A stretch of DNA of 64,000 nt from Lentisphaerae bacterium WC36 (GTDB lineage Bacteria > Verrucomicrobiota > Lentisphaeria > Victivallales > SZUA-371). Every line of letters begins with the position of its first letter. The stretch's first letter is position 1. The translations under genes were made by a program, and so were the position numbers. This document shows, piece after piece, positions 26,286-35,021 of this stretch. Location of the stretch: the NCBI GenBank assembly GCA_020683205.1, contig CP085689.1, positions 496,001-560,000 of the forward strand, written 5' to 3'. The notes under the pieces are model-generated. The model made no database searches and was not told the origin of the DNA. It saw only the letters and a list, made by a program, of their open reading frames with translations.

Positions 26286-27464
26286 GTGAAAATATTAAAC
26301 ACTACTCAAAAATTAGAGTTTAAATATGATTATAAGGGCAGACGTCGTGAGAAGAAAGTTTTCGAGAAAATTAATGACGAATGGGTACTAAAATCACATA
26401 AATCATTCATATACAATAAATATAAGCTAATAAAAACCGTTAATGAGTTGAATAATGGCTCAATAAGTGATAGATTTGTTTGGTTAGGTGATAATTTATT
26501 GGCATTAGAAAAAGATGGTGTGGCATTTAATTACATCGCAGATGGCAATAAAAATATCACTCAATTAATTAATTTAACAACAGGAGAAATCGCTAATAAA
26601 TACGATTATAGCCCATTTGGACAATTAGCAAAAACAGATGAGAATGTTGAAAACGTATTCAAGTTTTCAAGTGAATATGCCGAAACAGAAACAGGTTTAA
26701 TCTATTACAATTATAGATATTACAACCCAACAACAGGCAAATGGCTCAGCAGAGACCCAATCGGTGAAGTTGGTGGGTTTAATCTTTATGCTATAAGTGA
26801 AAATAATTTAATAGATTATGTTGACATGTTAGGGCTTCAGAAAAAGGGCAGAGGTAAAACTGGTTCTAAAAGAGGTAAAGCTGGAACTCCAAGTAAATTT
26901 AGAAAAGGCAAAAAAGGAGGTAATACATATAATAAAAATTATAAGGTAAAGCCTAAAGCTAAAGTTAGGCCTCCAAAGAAAAATATGCCAGGAACAAAAG
27001 GTGGACTTACTCCATTGGATGCTATTGATGCAGTATTTGGTATTATTAATGGAATAATTGATATGGAAGATAAAATCAGAAAAACATCTTCTATTGACAT
27101 TAATGAACCAGCAACGCTGACAGTCTCTTGTGGTTGTGAAAAGGATAAAAAGATGTGGGGAAAAAACTTTCCTGTGTCAATTAAATTAATGCATTATGTT
27201 TCATATAATTTTTGGGGATCTAAACTAATAGATTTAAAAGCGGAATGGTATGGCATTTATAGTGTTTCTAGTTCAGGAGAATCAACACTTACTGCTACTG
27301 TCATATGGAACGTTTATACGGCAGCAAGTGTAAAAGTCTCTACATCAGTAACTTTAACTGGTATAGATGGCGATAACTGTTTTATTATGGCAGTGGGAAA
27401 AGCCGATATGAAATTTACATGGTCGAAAACCTCAAAAGGTTTTACATATGCACAAGGGAGATAA
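26286..27464 (+). CDS. longest Rhs core fragment with basic linker and TCxC-type toxin, cassette 18
   Basis: This copy extends furthest into the core (EFKYDYKGRRREKKVFEKIN, WVLKSHKSFIYNKYKLIK). GTG 26286 is the nominal start. After the core is a very basic Lys/Gly linker (KKGRGKTGSKRGKAG ... KKNMPGTKGG), then a beta-rich domain: NEPATLTVSCGCEKDKKMW, repeated Thr/Val strands and MKFTWSKTSKGF. Related in layout to cassettes 19 and 23 (VSCYC ... TFTWxC), although the closing Cys is missing here. Confidence 0.6.
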   Translation: MKILNTTQKLEFKYDYKGRRREKKVFEKINDEWVLKSHKSFIYNKYKLIKTVNELNNGSISDRFVWLGDNLLALEKDGVAFNYIADGNKNITQLINLTTGEIANKYDYSPFGQLAKTDENVENVFKFSSEYAETETGLIYYNYRYYNPTTGKWLSRDPIGEVGGFNLYAISENNLIDYVDMLGLQKKGRGKTGSKRGKAGTPSKFRKGKKGGNTYNKNYKVKPKAKVRPPKKNMPGTKGGLTPLDAIDAVFGIINGIIDMEDKIRKTSSIDINEPATLTVSCGCEKDKKMWGKNFPVSIKLMHYVSYNFWGSKLIDLKAEWYGIYSVSSSGESTLTATVIWNVYTAASVKVSTSVTLTGIDGDNCFIMAVGKADMKFTWSKTSKGFTYAQGR

Positions 27465-27466
27465 TT

Positions 27467-27766
27467 ATGACGTTAAATAAATGGAATATTGTAATGCTGT
27501 TGCATTGTGTTAATATTTTAATATTAGGATTACCTCTAGTAATATTTGGTAATATAGTTGTTGCTGGTAAAATTTTTATTATGAGTAATCTGTGTTTGTT
27601 AATTTTTTCATTGTTACAAATTTCAAAAAATAAAAAATTTATATTCCATTTAATTTATTTATTTTTTGTTTCTTTGATATTTATATTATTAACTTGTCGA
27701 GGACAAGAATCAGAATATATTATTCCGCAAAAATATATTAAATTAAATGAAGCATTTGAAATATAA
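27467..27766 (+). CDS. putative three-helix membrane immunity protein of cassette 18
   Basis: A 99-aa protein; AAGGGAG precedes ATG 27467. Three membrane helices (about 8-30, 33-50, 57-77) and a polar tail. Topology is comparable with the immunities of cassettes 19 and 23, whose toxins are related. Confidence 0.55.
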   Translation: MTLNKWNIVMLLHCVNILILGLPLVIFGNIVVAGKIFIMSNLCLLIFSLLQISKNKKFIFHLIYLFFVSLIFILLTCRGQESEYIIPQKYIKLNEAFEI

Positions 27767-27908
27767 AAAAGAACCTATTAATGTTATATAAAATAGAGTA
27801 AACTATGATAATAAGAATATTTGTAAATTAATAAATCTAACTGATGGAAGTATTTCAAATAAATATGAATATTCACCTTTCGGTCAGCTGAAAAGCGATA
27901 CCGAAATA

Positions 27909-28622
27909 GTGAATAACCCATTCAAATTCTCAAGTGAATATTTTGACAATGAAACAAATTTGGTGTACTATAATTATAGATATTATAATCCTGTAAACGG
28001 AAAATGGCTCTCAAGAGACCCAATCGCTGAAGACGGTGGATTTAATATTTATGAAATTGTACAAAATAATCCAATAAATTATCATGATAATTTAGGACAA
28101 AAATGTGTTCCAAAACTTGTTGCAGGTGCACCTAAAACCGTCAAACCATATTACTATAGCAAAATAAAGCGTTGGGCTAAAGATATTTTCTCTATGAGAG
28201 GGATTGTTTATGCTAGAAATGCAGGGTTATCTGCGACAATGGAAAGTGTAGGATTAGATTATTGGATCAAGATGGAAGGTGGATATGCTGAATCAACTCT
28301 TGAAGTTTCGGTGTCATGTTATTGTAATAAAAATGACGGAAAATGTTACGCTGATATCAGTAAAACAGGTTTTCCTGATGATGAGGATTATCCTGTATCA
28401 ACAAAATTAGCAATTTCTTTAACCAAGTCAGGAGATACAGCCTCCGCTACTGTTAGTGGAGCTGCTGCATTTCAAGCAGATGGTAAAGGGAAGGTGGTTG
28501 GACAAATTGGAAAAGATGGTGTTGCTAGCTTAGGCCTTGAAATCGAATTTGGCGGAACCAAATATCAAAAAAGTATAGAGTTAGGAAACTTTACTTGGGT
28601 TTGTGAGAAACAAGAGGATTGA
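27909..28622 (+). CDS. divergent Rhs core fragment with VSCYC/TWVC toxin, cassette 19
   Basis: Core homology begins in frame at about 27805 (DNKNICKLINLTDGSISNKYEYSPFGQL is the divergent entry, read in pieces); GTG 27909 is nominal. This core is the most diverged in the array (SSEYFDNETNLVYYNYRYYNP). The toxin domain has STLEVSVSCYCNKNDGKCYADI, a Thr/Ser/Ala strand section (SGDTASATVSGAAAF), GKDGVASLGLEIEFG and NFTWVCEK. It is clearly homologous to cassette 23. Beta-rich, no catalytic motif. Confidence 0.65.
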   Translation: MNNPFKFSSEYFDNETNLVYYNYRYYNPVNGKWLSRDPIAEDGGFNIYEIVQNNPINYHDNLGQKCVPKLVAGAPKTVKPYYYSKIKRWAKDIFSMRGIVYARNAGLSATMESVGLDYWIKMEGGYAESTLEVSVSCYCNKNDGKCYADISKTGFPDDEDYPVSTKLAISLTKSGDTASATVSGAAAFQADGKGKVVGQIGKDGVASLGLEIEFGGTKYQKSIELGNFTWVCEKQED

Positions 28623-28626
28623 TAAA

Positions 28627-28974
28627 ATGAGACATAAAAAGATGAGTAAGAATAAAATTTTAAGTATAAAAACTGTTACAATTATTTATTGGACATCTTT
28701 TTTAATGACTGGGTTACTTATTCCCTTATACATTTGGCCTACCATTTCAATACTTCCCTTTATGATTTTGTTGATTTATTTATGCCTTATTTTTAATAAT
28801 ATTTCAAAAAAAAATAAAAAGTATAAATTTTTGTTTTTTTATTCAATTATTTCTATCGTTTTGGGTTGCTTGGTAATTGGTTTTAGGGTTTATCAATTGC
28901 AGAAAAAAAGTGAACAGATTAAGATTGAAATGAAGAACATGTATGAGAAAATAGAGAAAAAATCACGAAATTAG
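28627..28974 (+). CDS. putative three-helix membrane immunity protein of cassette 19
   Basis: A 115-aa protein from ATG 28627 (an earlier in-frame start at 28603 would overlap the toxin). Three hydrophobic helices (about 15-35, 38-58, 68-90) and a basic C-terminal amphipathic tail. Confidence 0.55.
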   Translation: MRHKKMSKNKILSIKTVTIIYWTSFLMTGLLIPLYIWPTISILPFMILLIYLCLIFNNISKKNKKYKFLFFYSIISIVLGCLVIGFRVYQLQKKSEQIKIEMKNMYEKIEKKSRN

Positions 28975-29141
28975 CGAATTTTGATATTTATTTTGTGGTT
29001 GATTTAAGTTATAACATTTTGATATAATGGATGATGATCTTGTAAAAGATAAATTTTTAGAGGAAATAAATTGTATAAAATTAGGTTATAATTTGTCAGT
29101 GATAAAAAAGAACGTACGCTAATTAATCATTAAATTACTGA

Positions 29142-29175
29142 AACACCATAACTTAAAAAATTATGGTGTTTTGTT
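29142..29175 (+). terminator. recurrent ACACCAT hairpin terminator, copy 4
   Basis: AACACCATAA...TTATGGTGTT stem followed by TTGTTT. It ends about 167 bp after the immunity gene, and the next core fragment starts at about 29180. The 29000-29140 stretch before it holds no supportable gene. Confidence 0.8.
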
Positions 29176-29211
29176 TACAACAAATATAAGCTAATAAAAA
29201 CCGTTGATGAG

Positions 29212-30183
29212 TTGAATAATGGCTCAATAAGTGATAGATTTGTATGGTTAGGTGATAATTTGTTGGCATTAGAAAAAGATGGTGTGGTATTTAATTACAT
29301 CGCTGATGGCAATAAAAATATCACGCAGTTGATTGATTTAACAACAGGAGAAATCGCTAATAAATACGATTATAGCCCGTTTGGACAATTAGCAAAAACA
29401 GATGAGAATGTTGAAAACGTATTCAAATTCAGTAGTGAATATGCCGAAAAAGAAACAGGCTTAATTTATTACAATTACCGTTATTACAACCCAAGCACAG
29501 GTAAATGGATCAACAGAGACCCAATCCAAGAAAAAGGCGGAACAAATTTGTATGGCTTTGTTGTTAACAAACCCGTGAATTATTCAGATGATTTAGGGTT
29601 ATCTTCATATTTATCATGGAAAGCACGACGTGAATTAGAGGAGCTAGAAAAAGAAGAAAAACAAAAGAAAAAAGATGAAAAAGATACTAAAAGCGGTTGC
29701 TGTGGGAGTGAAAAGATAAATAGACTAAAACAATGTTGTAAAGGAGGCAAGGCTAAAGATAAATTTATTATATGTATAATGGTGCAACCAGCAGCTACAT
29801 CTGGAAGCGTTGGTCATGCATGGATATATGTTGTGAATTTAAGGACAAAAGAAAAACACACACATGCAAATTATCGAAACGGTCTTAAAGATGATTTAGA
29901 CTTAAACTCTAAAAAAACTGGAAAAATAATTAAAAAATGTGCTACAATTTGTGACTTTAAAAAAACAACTCCACCTCCATATGACGGTGTAACAAGTAAT
30001 TGCGCAACTTATGCCATAAATGAATGGAATAAACATACAGGAGAAAATATATCTGGGACAGGGACTCCAGAATATGACTCAACAGGGAAAGATAATTTAC
30101 CACCAGATAATCTCATGCATTTTGGACGACACTTCACTCCCAATCCTAGTTCATTATCTAGAAATATAACAAATCAAAATTAG
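29212..30183 (+). CDS. Rhs core fragment with permuted papain/NlpC-like toxin, cassette 20
   Basis: Core 1-130, TTG start nominal (homology from about 29180). A charged helical linker (EELEKEEKQKKKDEKD) leads to a domain with GCCGSEK and QCCKGG, then GSVGHAWIYVVN (His202), an HTHANYRNG segment and GVTSNCATYAINEWNKHTG (Cys264). His before Cys in GHAW...NCATYA is the permuted papain order of LRAT/NlpC-P60-like enzymes, which act on lipids, peptidoglycan or thioesters. The motif is seen; substrate unknown. Confidence 0.65.
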   Translation: MNNGSISDRFVWLGDNLLALEKDGVVFNYIADGNKNITQLIDLTTGEIANKYDYSPFGQLAKTDENVENVFKFSSEYAEKETGLIYYNYRYYNPSTGKWINRDPIQEKGGTNLYGFVVNKPVNYSDDLGLSSYLSWKARRELEELEKEEKQKKKDEKDTKSGCCGSEKINRLKQCCKGGKAKDKFIICIMVQPAATSGSVGHAWIYVVNLRTKEKHTHANYRNGLKDDLDLNSKKTGKIIKKCATICDFKKTTPPPYDGVTSNCATYAINEWNKHTGENISGTGTPEYDSTGKDNLPPDNLMHFGRHFTPNPSSLSRNITNQN

Positions 30184-30200
30184 AAAAAAAGGACTTTAAA

Positions 30201-30665
30201 ATGAAAAAAAAATTAATTATTACACTTTTATTTCTTTTTATTTTAATATATGGAAATATATGGTTTTTTGGAGAAATAAGAAAATTAAGTTCTCCTAGAG
30301 TAAAAAGTATAACTGTAGATAATATAACAGCAGTTAAAATTTTTGAAAAAAAATACATAGCATTGGAGGTTTCATCATTCCATGACTCAATGGATCAAAT
30401 CAATCTTTATGGAATTAGTAATCATAAAAATAAAATAATTATTGCTAATATTATGGATGGACTATTAAGTAAGGTTAACTCCAATTTATGTTTTAACTTT
30501 CCTAAATTAGTTCTTATACCTCTTGAGGAACTTGATGAAGGCATAACGAAAGTTGAAACAATGAATTACCCTACACCAAGTTTATTGTTTTCCATTTTGA
30601 AAAAAGGAAATAATTTTGAAATAATTAATTATAACCGTGAAAGAGTCACTATTAAAGAAAAGTAA
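30201..30665 (+). CDS. putative membrane-anchored immunity protein of cassette 20
   Basis: A 154-aa protein with one N-terminal helix (about 5-22) after AAAGGA. The longest frame of the next cassette starts inside its last codons, and Rhs core homology begins 5 bp after its stop, so the junction here is very tight. Confidence 0.5.
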   Translation: MKKKLIITLLFLFILIYGNIWFFGEIRKLSSPRVKSITVDNITAVKIFEKKYIALEVSSFHDSMDQINLYGISNHKNKIIIANIMDGLLSKVNSNLCFNFPKLVLIPLEELDEGITKVETMNYPTPSLLFSILKKGNNFEIINYNRERVTIKEK

Positions 30666-31572
30666 GTTATTTTGCTACATCGCTGATGGCAATAAAAATA
30701 TTACACAGTTGATTGATATGAGTTCGGGTTCGGTTGCGAATCGTTATGATTATTCGCCATTCGGTCAGTTATCGTTAGATAACGAGACCGTGGCGAATCC
30801 ATTCAAATTTTCAAGCGAATACGCCGAAAAAGAAACAGGTCTAGTTTACTATAATTACCGTTATTACGACCCAACAACAGGCAAATGGCTCAGCAGAGAC
30901 CCAATAGAAGAAGACGGAGGAGTTAGCTTATACAATTTTGTAGGCAATGAACCTAACAATTACTTTGATCTATTTGGGCTAGTAAGTTGTAGTAAGCTTG
31001 AAAAAATTGTACAAAAAGCTTTTAATGTAATGGAAAAGGCAAAGAAAAAAAGGGGGTTGTTTACAGGCGGGTATACAGATGCTAGGGCTGAGATTATAGA
31101 TATATTTGGAAACACATTGGAACATTGGGGCGATGATGCTATGAAAGTAGTTAGAGCAAAACTTAGAGGTGATTATGGACCTACAAGTATTGGTAGTATT
31201 ATTGCAAGCATTGTAGACAATGCACTTTCTGATCCTTTGGAAACTGATTTAGATGGTATTCAAGAAGAAAGTGGTTTTTCAAAATACCCTAATGATCAGT
31301 GTAAAACTGCTTTAGATAATTTAAAAAATGCTATTGATATCTTAAGAAAAACGGCAAAAATGGTTAAATGGCTTCGTCGAACAAAACTAGATTCACATAA
31401 AACAAAATGTCCTAGAGTGTATAAAAAATATATTAAAAAATTAAATAGCTGGAGAAATCATTGGGATTATAATCTTTTAAAAGTAAAAGATGAGGTAAAA
31501 AGAATAATGAAAAGAGTTGAAAAATACTGTAAATGTCCAGATGATGATAGTAGTGATTCAGAATTAGATTAG
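30637..31572 (+). CDS. Rhs core fragment with all-helical toxin, cassette 21
   Basis: The frame opens at GTG 30637 inside the previous gene; core homology starts at about 30671 (YIADGNKNITQL). The toxin domain (about 105-311) is predicted all-helical: KIVQKAFNVMEKAKKKRG, ALDNLKNAIDILRKTAKMVK, RVYKKYIKKLNSWRNHW, and a CKCPDDDSSDSELD tail. No recognised family or catalytic motif. Confidence 0.55.
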   Translation: MKESLLKKSKLFCYIADGNKNITQLIDMSSGSVANRYDYSPFGQLSLDNETVANPFKFSSEYAEKETGLVYYNYRYYDPTTGKWLSRDPIEEDGGVSLYNFVGNEPNNYFDLFGLVSCSKLEKIVQKAFNVMEKAKKKRGLFTGGYTDARAEIIDIFGNTLEHWGDDAMKVVRAKLRGDYGPTSIGSIIASIVDNALSDPLETDLDGIQEESGFSKYPNDQCKTALDNLKNAIDILRKTAKMVKWLRRTKLDSHKTKCPRVYKKYIKKLNSWRNHWDYNLLKVKDEVKRIMKRVEKYCKCPDDDSSDSELD

Positions 31573-31609
31573 CCTTGGCTTAAATTTTACAATATTACTT
31601 TAAAAGTTA

Positions 31610-31640
31610 GGTAATCATCTTTTTTTAAAAGATGATTACC
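31610..31640. repeat. perfect 14-bp inverted repeat
   Basis: GGTAATCATCTTTT and AAAAGATGATTACC separated by TTT form a perfect hairpin between the toxin and immunity genes of cassette 21. No T-run follows, so it could be an attenuating hairpin, a regulator site or an mRNA stabiliser rather than a simple terminator. Confidence 0.7.
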
Positions 31641-31659
31641 AAGATAAAAAGGGTAGTTT

Positions 31660-32481
31660 ATGAAAAAAAAACTTAAATATATTTCAATTAGTGTAACGAT
31701 TTTAGCAATGATACTGGTTCTTTATTATAAAAGCAGTCACATAATTAAAGAAAAGGATAGTGTAATAGAAATTTTTCGAAATCTCTGTGCAATGGATAAT
31801 AAAGAACTTGTTCAAAAAATTAATACAAATCCTGAAGTTTTTAAATTGAAAGATAAGTATGGTAGTGATTATTTAGATTTTTGTATTACCCATAATATGT
31901 TCGATCATTTTAAATGCTTAATTGAAAATAATTTTCAATTTAGATATAAGCAACAACATTATTTGAACAGGACCATTTTTTTAAAAAGAAAAAAGATGAC
32001 GCAAACATTATTGAAAAATGGAGTGAAAAAAACTATTGCGTATGAAATTAGTGTCGATAACCTTCAGGCTTTAAAACAATGGATTGCTAATAAAGAAAAA
32101 AATAATCTTTCTTACTCTCAGAGTAATATTTATGCTTTGGCATTGAAATATAAAAGTATGAAATGTTTAAAGTTTATTTTAACAGGAATCAAAAAGAAAA
32201 CGGAATCATTTTTTTTATTTAGAAAAGCTATTGTTGAAGAAAATGTTGAAGTTTTAAAATTGCTATGTCAAGAGGGATTTGATATCAACTCAACAAGTTG
32301 GTATGATAAAAATAACAACGTTTTAAATTGTGCTTATTCATATGGATCCAATGATAAAATTATTAATTGCTTAAAAGAGTTAGGAGCTGTTGAAAATAAG
32401 GCTACAAAAGAATATAAAAATAAATATAAGAAAGATAGAAATCGTAGTAAAATTATTGAAAATTTCAGTGAAGTAAATTAG
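31660..32481 (+). CDS. putative membrane-anchored ankyrin-like immunity protein of cassette 21
   Basis: A 273-aa protein with one N-terminal membrane helix (about 7-23). The rest has ankyrin-like repeats (YLDFCITHNMFDHFKCLIENNF, FRKAIVEENVEVLKLLCQEGFDINS, LNCAYSYGSNDKIINCLKELGA read as repeat units). It is separated from its toxin by 87 bp, more than in other cassettes, with the inverted repeat between. Ankyrin and TPR solenoids are common toxin-binding scaffolds. Confidence 0.55.
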   Translation: MKKKLKYISISVTILAMILVLYYKSSHIIKEKDSVIEIFRNLCAMDNKELVQKINTNPEVFKLKDKYGSDYLDFCITHNMFDHFKCLIENNFQFRYKQQHYLNRTIFLKRKKMTQTLLKNGVKKTIAYEISVDNLQALKQWIANKEKNNLSYSQSNIYALALKYKSMKCLKFILTGIKKKTESFFLFRKAIVEENVEVLKLLCQEGFDINSTSWYDKNNNVLNCAYSYGSNDKIINCLKELGAVENKATKEYKNKYKKDRNRSKIIENFSEVN

Positions 32482-32513
32482 CGCCTGTTTTTGTATGGTT
32501 AGGTGATAATTTA

Positions 32514-33209
32514 TTGGCATTAGAAAAAGATGGCGTGGTATTTAATTACATCGCAGATGGCAATAAAAATATCACACAGTTGATTGATATGAGTTCGGGT
32601 TCAATAGCGAATCGTTATGATTATTCGCCATTCGGTCAGCTAATTGCGGACGTAGAAACGGTTGAAAATCCATTCAAATTCAGTTCGGAATTTCATGACG
32701 AAGAAAGCGGCTTAGTATATTATAATTATAGATACTATAATCCAACAACAGGCAAATGGCTCAACAGAGACCCAATCCAAGAAAAAGGCGGTTTAAATAT
32801 ATACGGTTTTGTAAATAATCAACCAATAACAAAGGTAGACAATTTAGGACATGACGCTAAAAGTGTGAAACATGTTTACAATAAATATATTAAATATGAG
32901 GGGAGAATTGAATACTCTTGTGAAGAGGGCAAGGAATATATAAAATTAGTTGATTTTCCAGGGTGGGATGTCCTTATTCAATACACTATTTCTTACAACG
33001 ATTTTGGAACATATTATAGACCAAGTATAAAACAATATGGCTATACAATGGACGATTATACTTGTAATGGTTTTTGTTATAAAAGAAAAGTTCTAATACT
33101 TGAGTATGTCGGTATTTGGGAGGCTAATGTTATGGGAATTTATACAAAAATAGACCTTTTCAAAAATTTTGTGTCGGTGGATTGCCCTTGTAGAAAAATA
33201 AAAAAATGA
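32514..33209 (+). CDS. Rhs core fragment with short unassigned toxin, cassette 22
   Basis: Core homology from about 32490 (VWLGDNLLALEK), of the mosaic type IDMSSGSIANRY + IADVETVENPF + SSEFHDEESGL. The toxin domain (about 118-231) is Tyr-rich and probably beta: RIEYSCEEGKEYIKLVDFPGW, YTCNGFCYKRKVLILEYVGIW and a closing VDCPCRKIKK. The CPC tail recalls cassettes 7 and 11. No catalytic motif. Confidence 0.55.
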   Translation: MALEKDGVVFNYIADGNKNITQLIDMSSGSIANRYDYSPFGQLIADVETVENPFKFSSEFHDEESGLVYYNYRYYNPTTGKWLNRDPIQEKGGLNIYGFVNNQPITKVDNLGHDAKSVKHVYNKYIKYEGRIEYSCEEGKEYIKLVDFPGWDVLIQYTISYNDFGTYYRPSIKQYGYTMDDYTCNGFCYKRKVLILEYVGIWEANVMGIYTKIDLFKNFVSVDCPCRKIKK

Positions 33210-33223
33210 GGTTATATTATAAC

Positions 33224-33673
33224 ATGAATAAAAAAATACTATTATTTATCACCCTGGTTATTGGATTACTAATATTGAATGGGTGTAAAAAAAGATATTG
33301 TGGCAATTCTGGGGGAGTTAAAAATGTGGAGGTAAATAATAACTCATATGAAATCGGTGAAGCTATACAATTTGGTCAAACTCCTAAAGATGTATTGTGG
33401 ATTATTCTATGGAAAGCAAAAAATGGTGTAGCAAGTTCGGCTTCATCTGGGCTTATTGATACCATACATGGAATAAAGGTAAATCCACCAAAAAAATATT
33501 GCCTTTATACACTGGATAGTACAAAAATATTGCGTGAAATTACTTTAACTAAAAAAGAATTTTTTATTATTACTGATTATTTGGTAAATAATAAAGACTT
33601 ATCAAAATGTAAATTGTTTTCAGAAAAAGTAATAGGTAAATTAGGTTCTTTAAATAAGAAAAGTTATAAATAA
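33224..33673 (+). CDS. putative immunity lipoprotein of cassette 22
   Basis: About 149 aa from ATG 33224 (an in-frame ATG at 33206 overlaps the toxin stop). Signal peptide MNKKILLFITLVIGLLILNGC with a clear lipobox ILNGC at its end. Soluble part with a GQTPKDVLWIILWKAKNG segment; no family recognised. Confidence 0.6.
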   Translation: MNKKILLFITLVIGLLILNGCKKRYCGNSGGVKNVEVNNNSYEIGEAIQFGQTPKDVLWIILWKAKNGVASSASSGLIDTIHGIKVNPPKKYCLYTLDSTKILREITLTKKEFFIITDYLVNNKDLSKCKLFSEKVIGKLGSLNKKSYK

Positions 33674-33734
33674 TTTAGCAACTCATCAAACGGTCATTTT
33701 TAACAAATATAAGCTAATAAAAACAGTTGATGAG

Positions 33735-34655
33735 TTGAATACTGGTTCAATAAGTGATAGATTTGTATGGTTAGGTGATAATTTATTGGCATTAGAAAAA
33801 GATGGCGTGGTATTTAATTACATCGCCGATGGCAATAAAAATATCACTCAGTTAGTTAATTTAACAACAGGAGAAATCGCTAATAAATACGATTACACTC
33901 CATTTGGACAATTAGCAAAAACAGATGAAAATGTTGAAAACCCATTCAAATTCAGTTCTGAATTTCATGACGAAGAAAGTGGCTTAGTATATTATAACTA
34001 TAGATACTATAATCCTGTAAACGGCAAATGGCTCAGCAGAGATATAATAGGTGATTTTACAGAGAAAAAAAACTTTAATTTATTATATGGATTTGTGGGT
34101 AATGACGCTATTAATAAAAATGATGAATTAGGTTTAGAAGAAATAAATTGTGAACCAACATTGCGAGCTGGAGGTTCGGGAGACGTTTTTAAAGAGGAGA
34201 TTGGTACTGATGTGCCGATGGAAGGATTTGGTTATTATGGACATGTTTCAACTAGTAATAGAGGTTTAACTGCATTTATGTCTGTAAAAACTTTAGCGTT
34301 TGGATTTATGGGATTTCCTCGACTTGGAATGGCAAATGTGACTGTGAAAGTTAAAGTTTCTTGTTATTGCCACAAAGGAGAGTGCAAGGCTAGTATAGGA
34401 CAAAAAGGACGTACAGTCGATAGACACTCATATGCATTAGCAGGAATCTATATAAAACTTTCTTCCAGTGGTGATACTGCAACTGCCACAGTAGTAGGAC
34501 TTGCGGGCTTTAATGGTACCGCTAAAATCGAAGTTGGTGGAAGTGTAGGTAAAGATGGAATAGCAAGCGGAGGAATTACAGCAAAATTTCCTGATGCGGA
34601 TATATCATATCCTGTTGAAATGGGAACGTTTACATGGACTTGTGATAAGAAATAA
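33735..34655 (+). CDS. Rhs core fragment with VSCYC/TWTC toxin, cassette 23
   Basis: Core homology from about 33702; mosaic haplotype VNLTTGEIANKYDYTPF + ENPFKFSSEFHDEESGL, ending in an unusual RDIIGDFTEKKNFN. The toxin domain (about 140-306) has VTVKVKVSCYCHKGECKASI, SSSGDTATATVVGLAGF, GSVGKDGIASGGI and GTFTWTCDKK. It aligns with cassette 19 along its length. Likely a beta-structured envelope-targeting toxin; mechanism unknown. Confidence 0.65.
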   Translation: MNTGSISDRFVWLGDNLLALEKDGVVFNYIADGNKNITQLVNLTTGEIANKYDYTPFGQLAKTDENVENPFKFSSEFHDEESGLVYYNYRYYNPVNGKWLSRDIIGDFTEKKNFNLLYGFVGNDAINKNDELGLEEINCEPTLRAGGSGDVFKEEIGTDVPMEGFGYYGHVSTSNRGLTAFMSVKTLAFGFMGFPRLGMANVTVKVKVSCYCHKGECKASIGQKGRTVDRHSYALAGIYIKLSSSGDTATATVVGLAGFNGTAKIEVGGSVGKDGIASGGITAKFPDADISYPVEMGTFTWTCDKK

Positions 34656-34673
34656 TTGAGAGGAACATTTTTT

Positions 34674-34922
34674 ATGAAAGATAAATTAATTTATTGGAGC
34701 CTTTTATTGGCTCCTTTATTAACACTTGGGTTGTTTTTTTGTGACCGAATAATTTCAAATATTTATTTTTTTTTAGTAATAGCTGTAGGGAATATAGTTA
34801 GTATTAAAAAAAAAGAAAATCCATCTTTCAAAATTATTCGAATTGAATATAAAATGCTTTTAGTTTTGATTATTTTTATTTTACTTCTTTATATTCCTGC
34901 CTTTTTGTTATTTAATAATTAG
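34674..34922 (+). CDS. putative two- to three-helix membrane immunity protein of cassette 23
   Basis: An 82-aa protein; GAGAGGA precedes ATG 34674. Hydrophobic helices at about 6-22, 26-42 and 60-80. A broken copy of this gene lies at 20233-20325, so this cassette, or a relative, once also sat upstream. Confidence 0.6.
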   Translation: MKDKLIYWSLLLAPLLTLGLFFCDRIISNIYFFLVIAVGNIVSIKKKENPSFKIIRIEYKMLLVLIIFILLLYIPAFLLFNN

Positions 34923-35021
34923 CAGGTCATGATTAAATGTTAATGGTATTAAAAAAAATGATATTTTTTTGTTTTTTATATTATTTATATTTACACACAT
35001 GAAAAAAAGTTAAAAGGGTGA

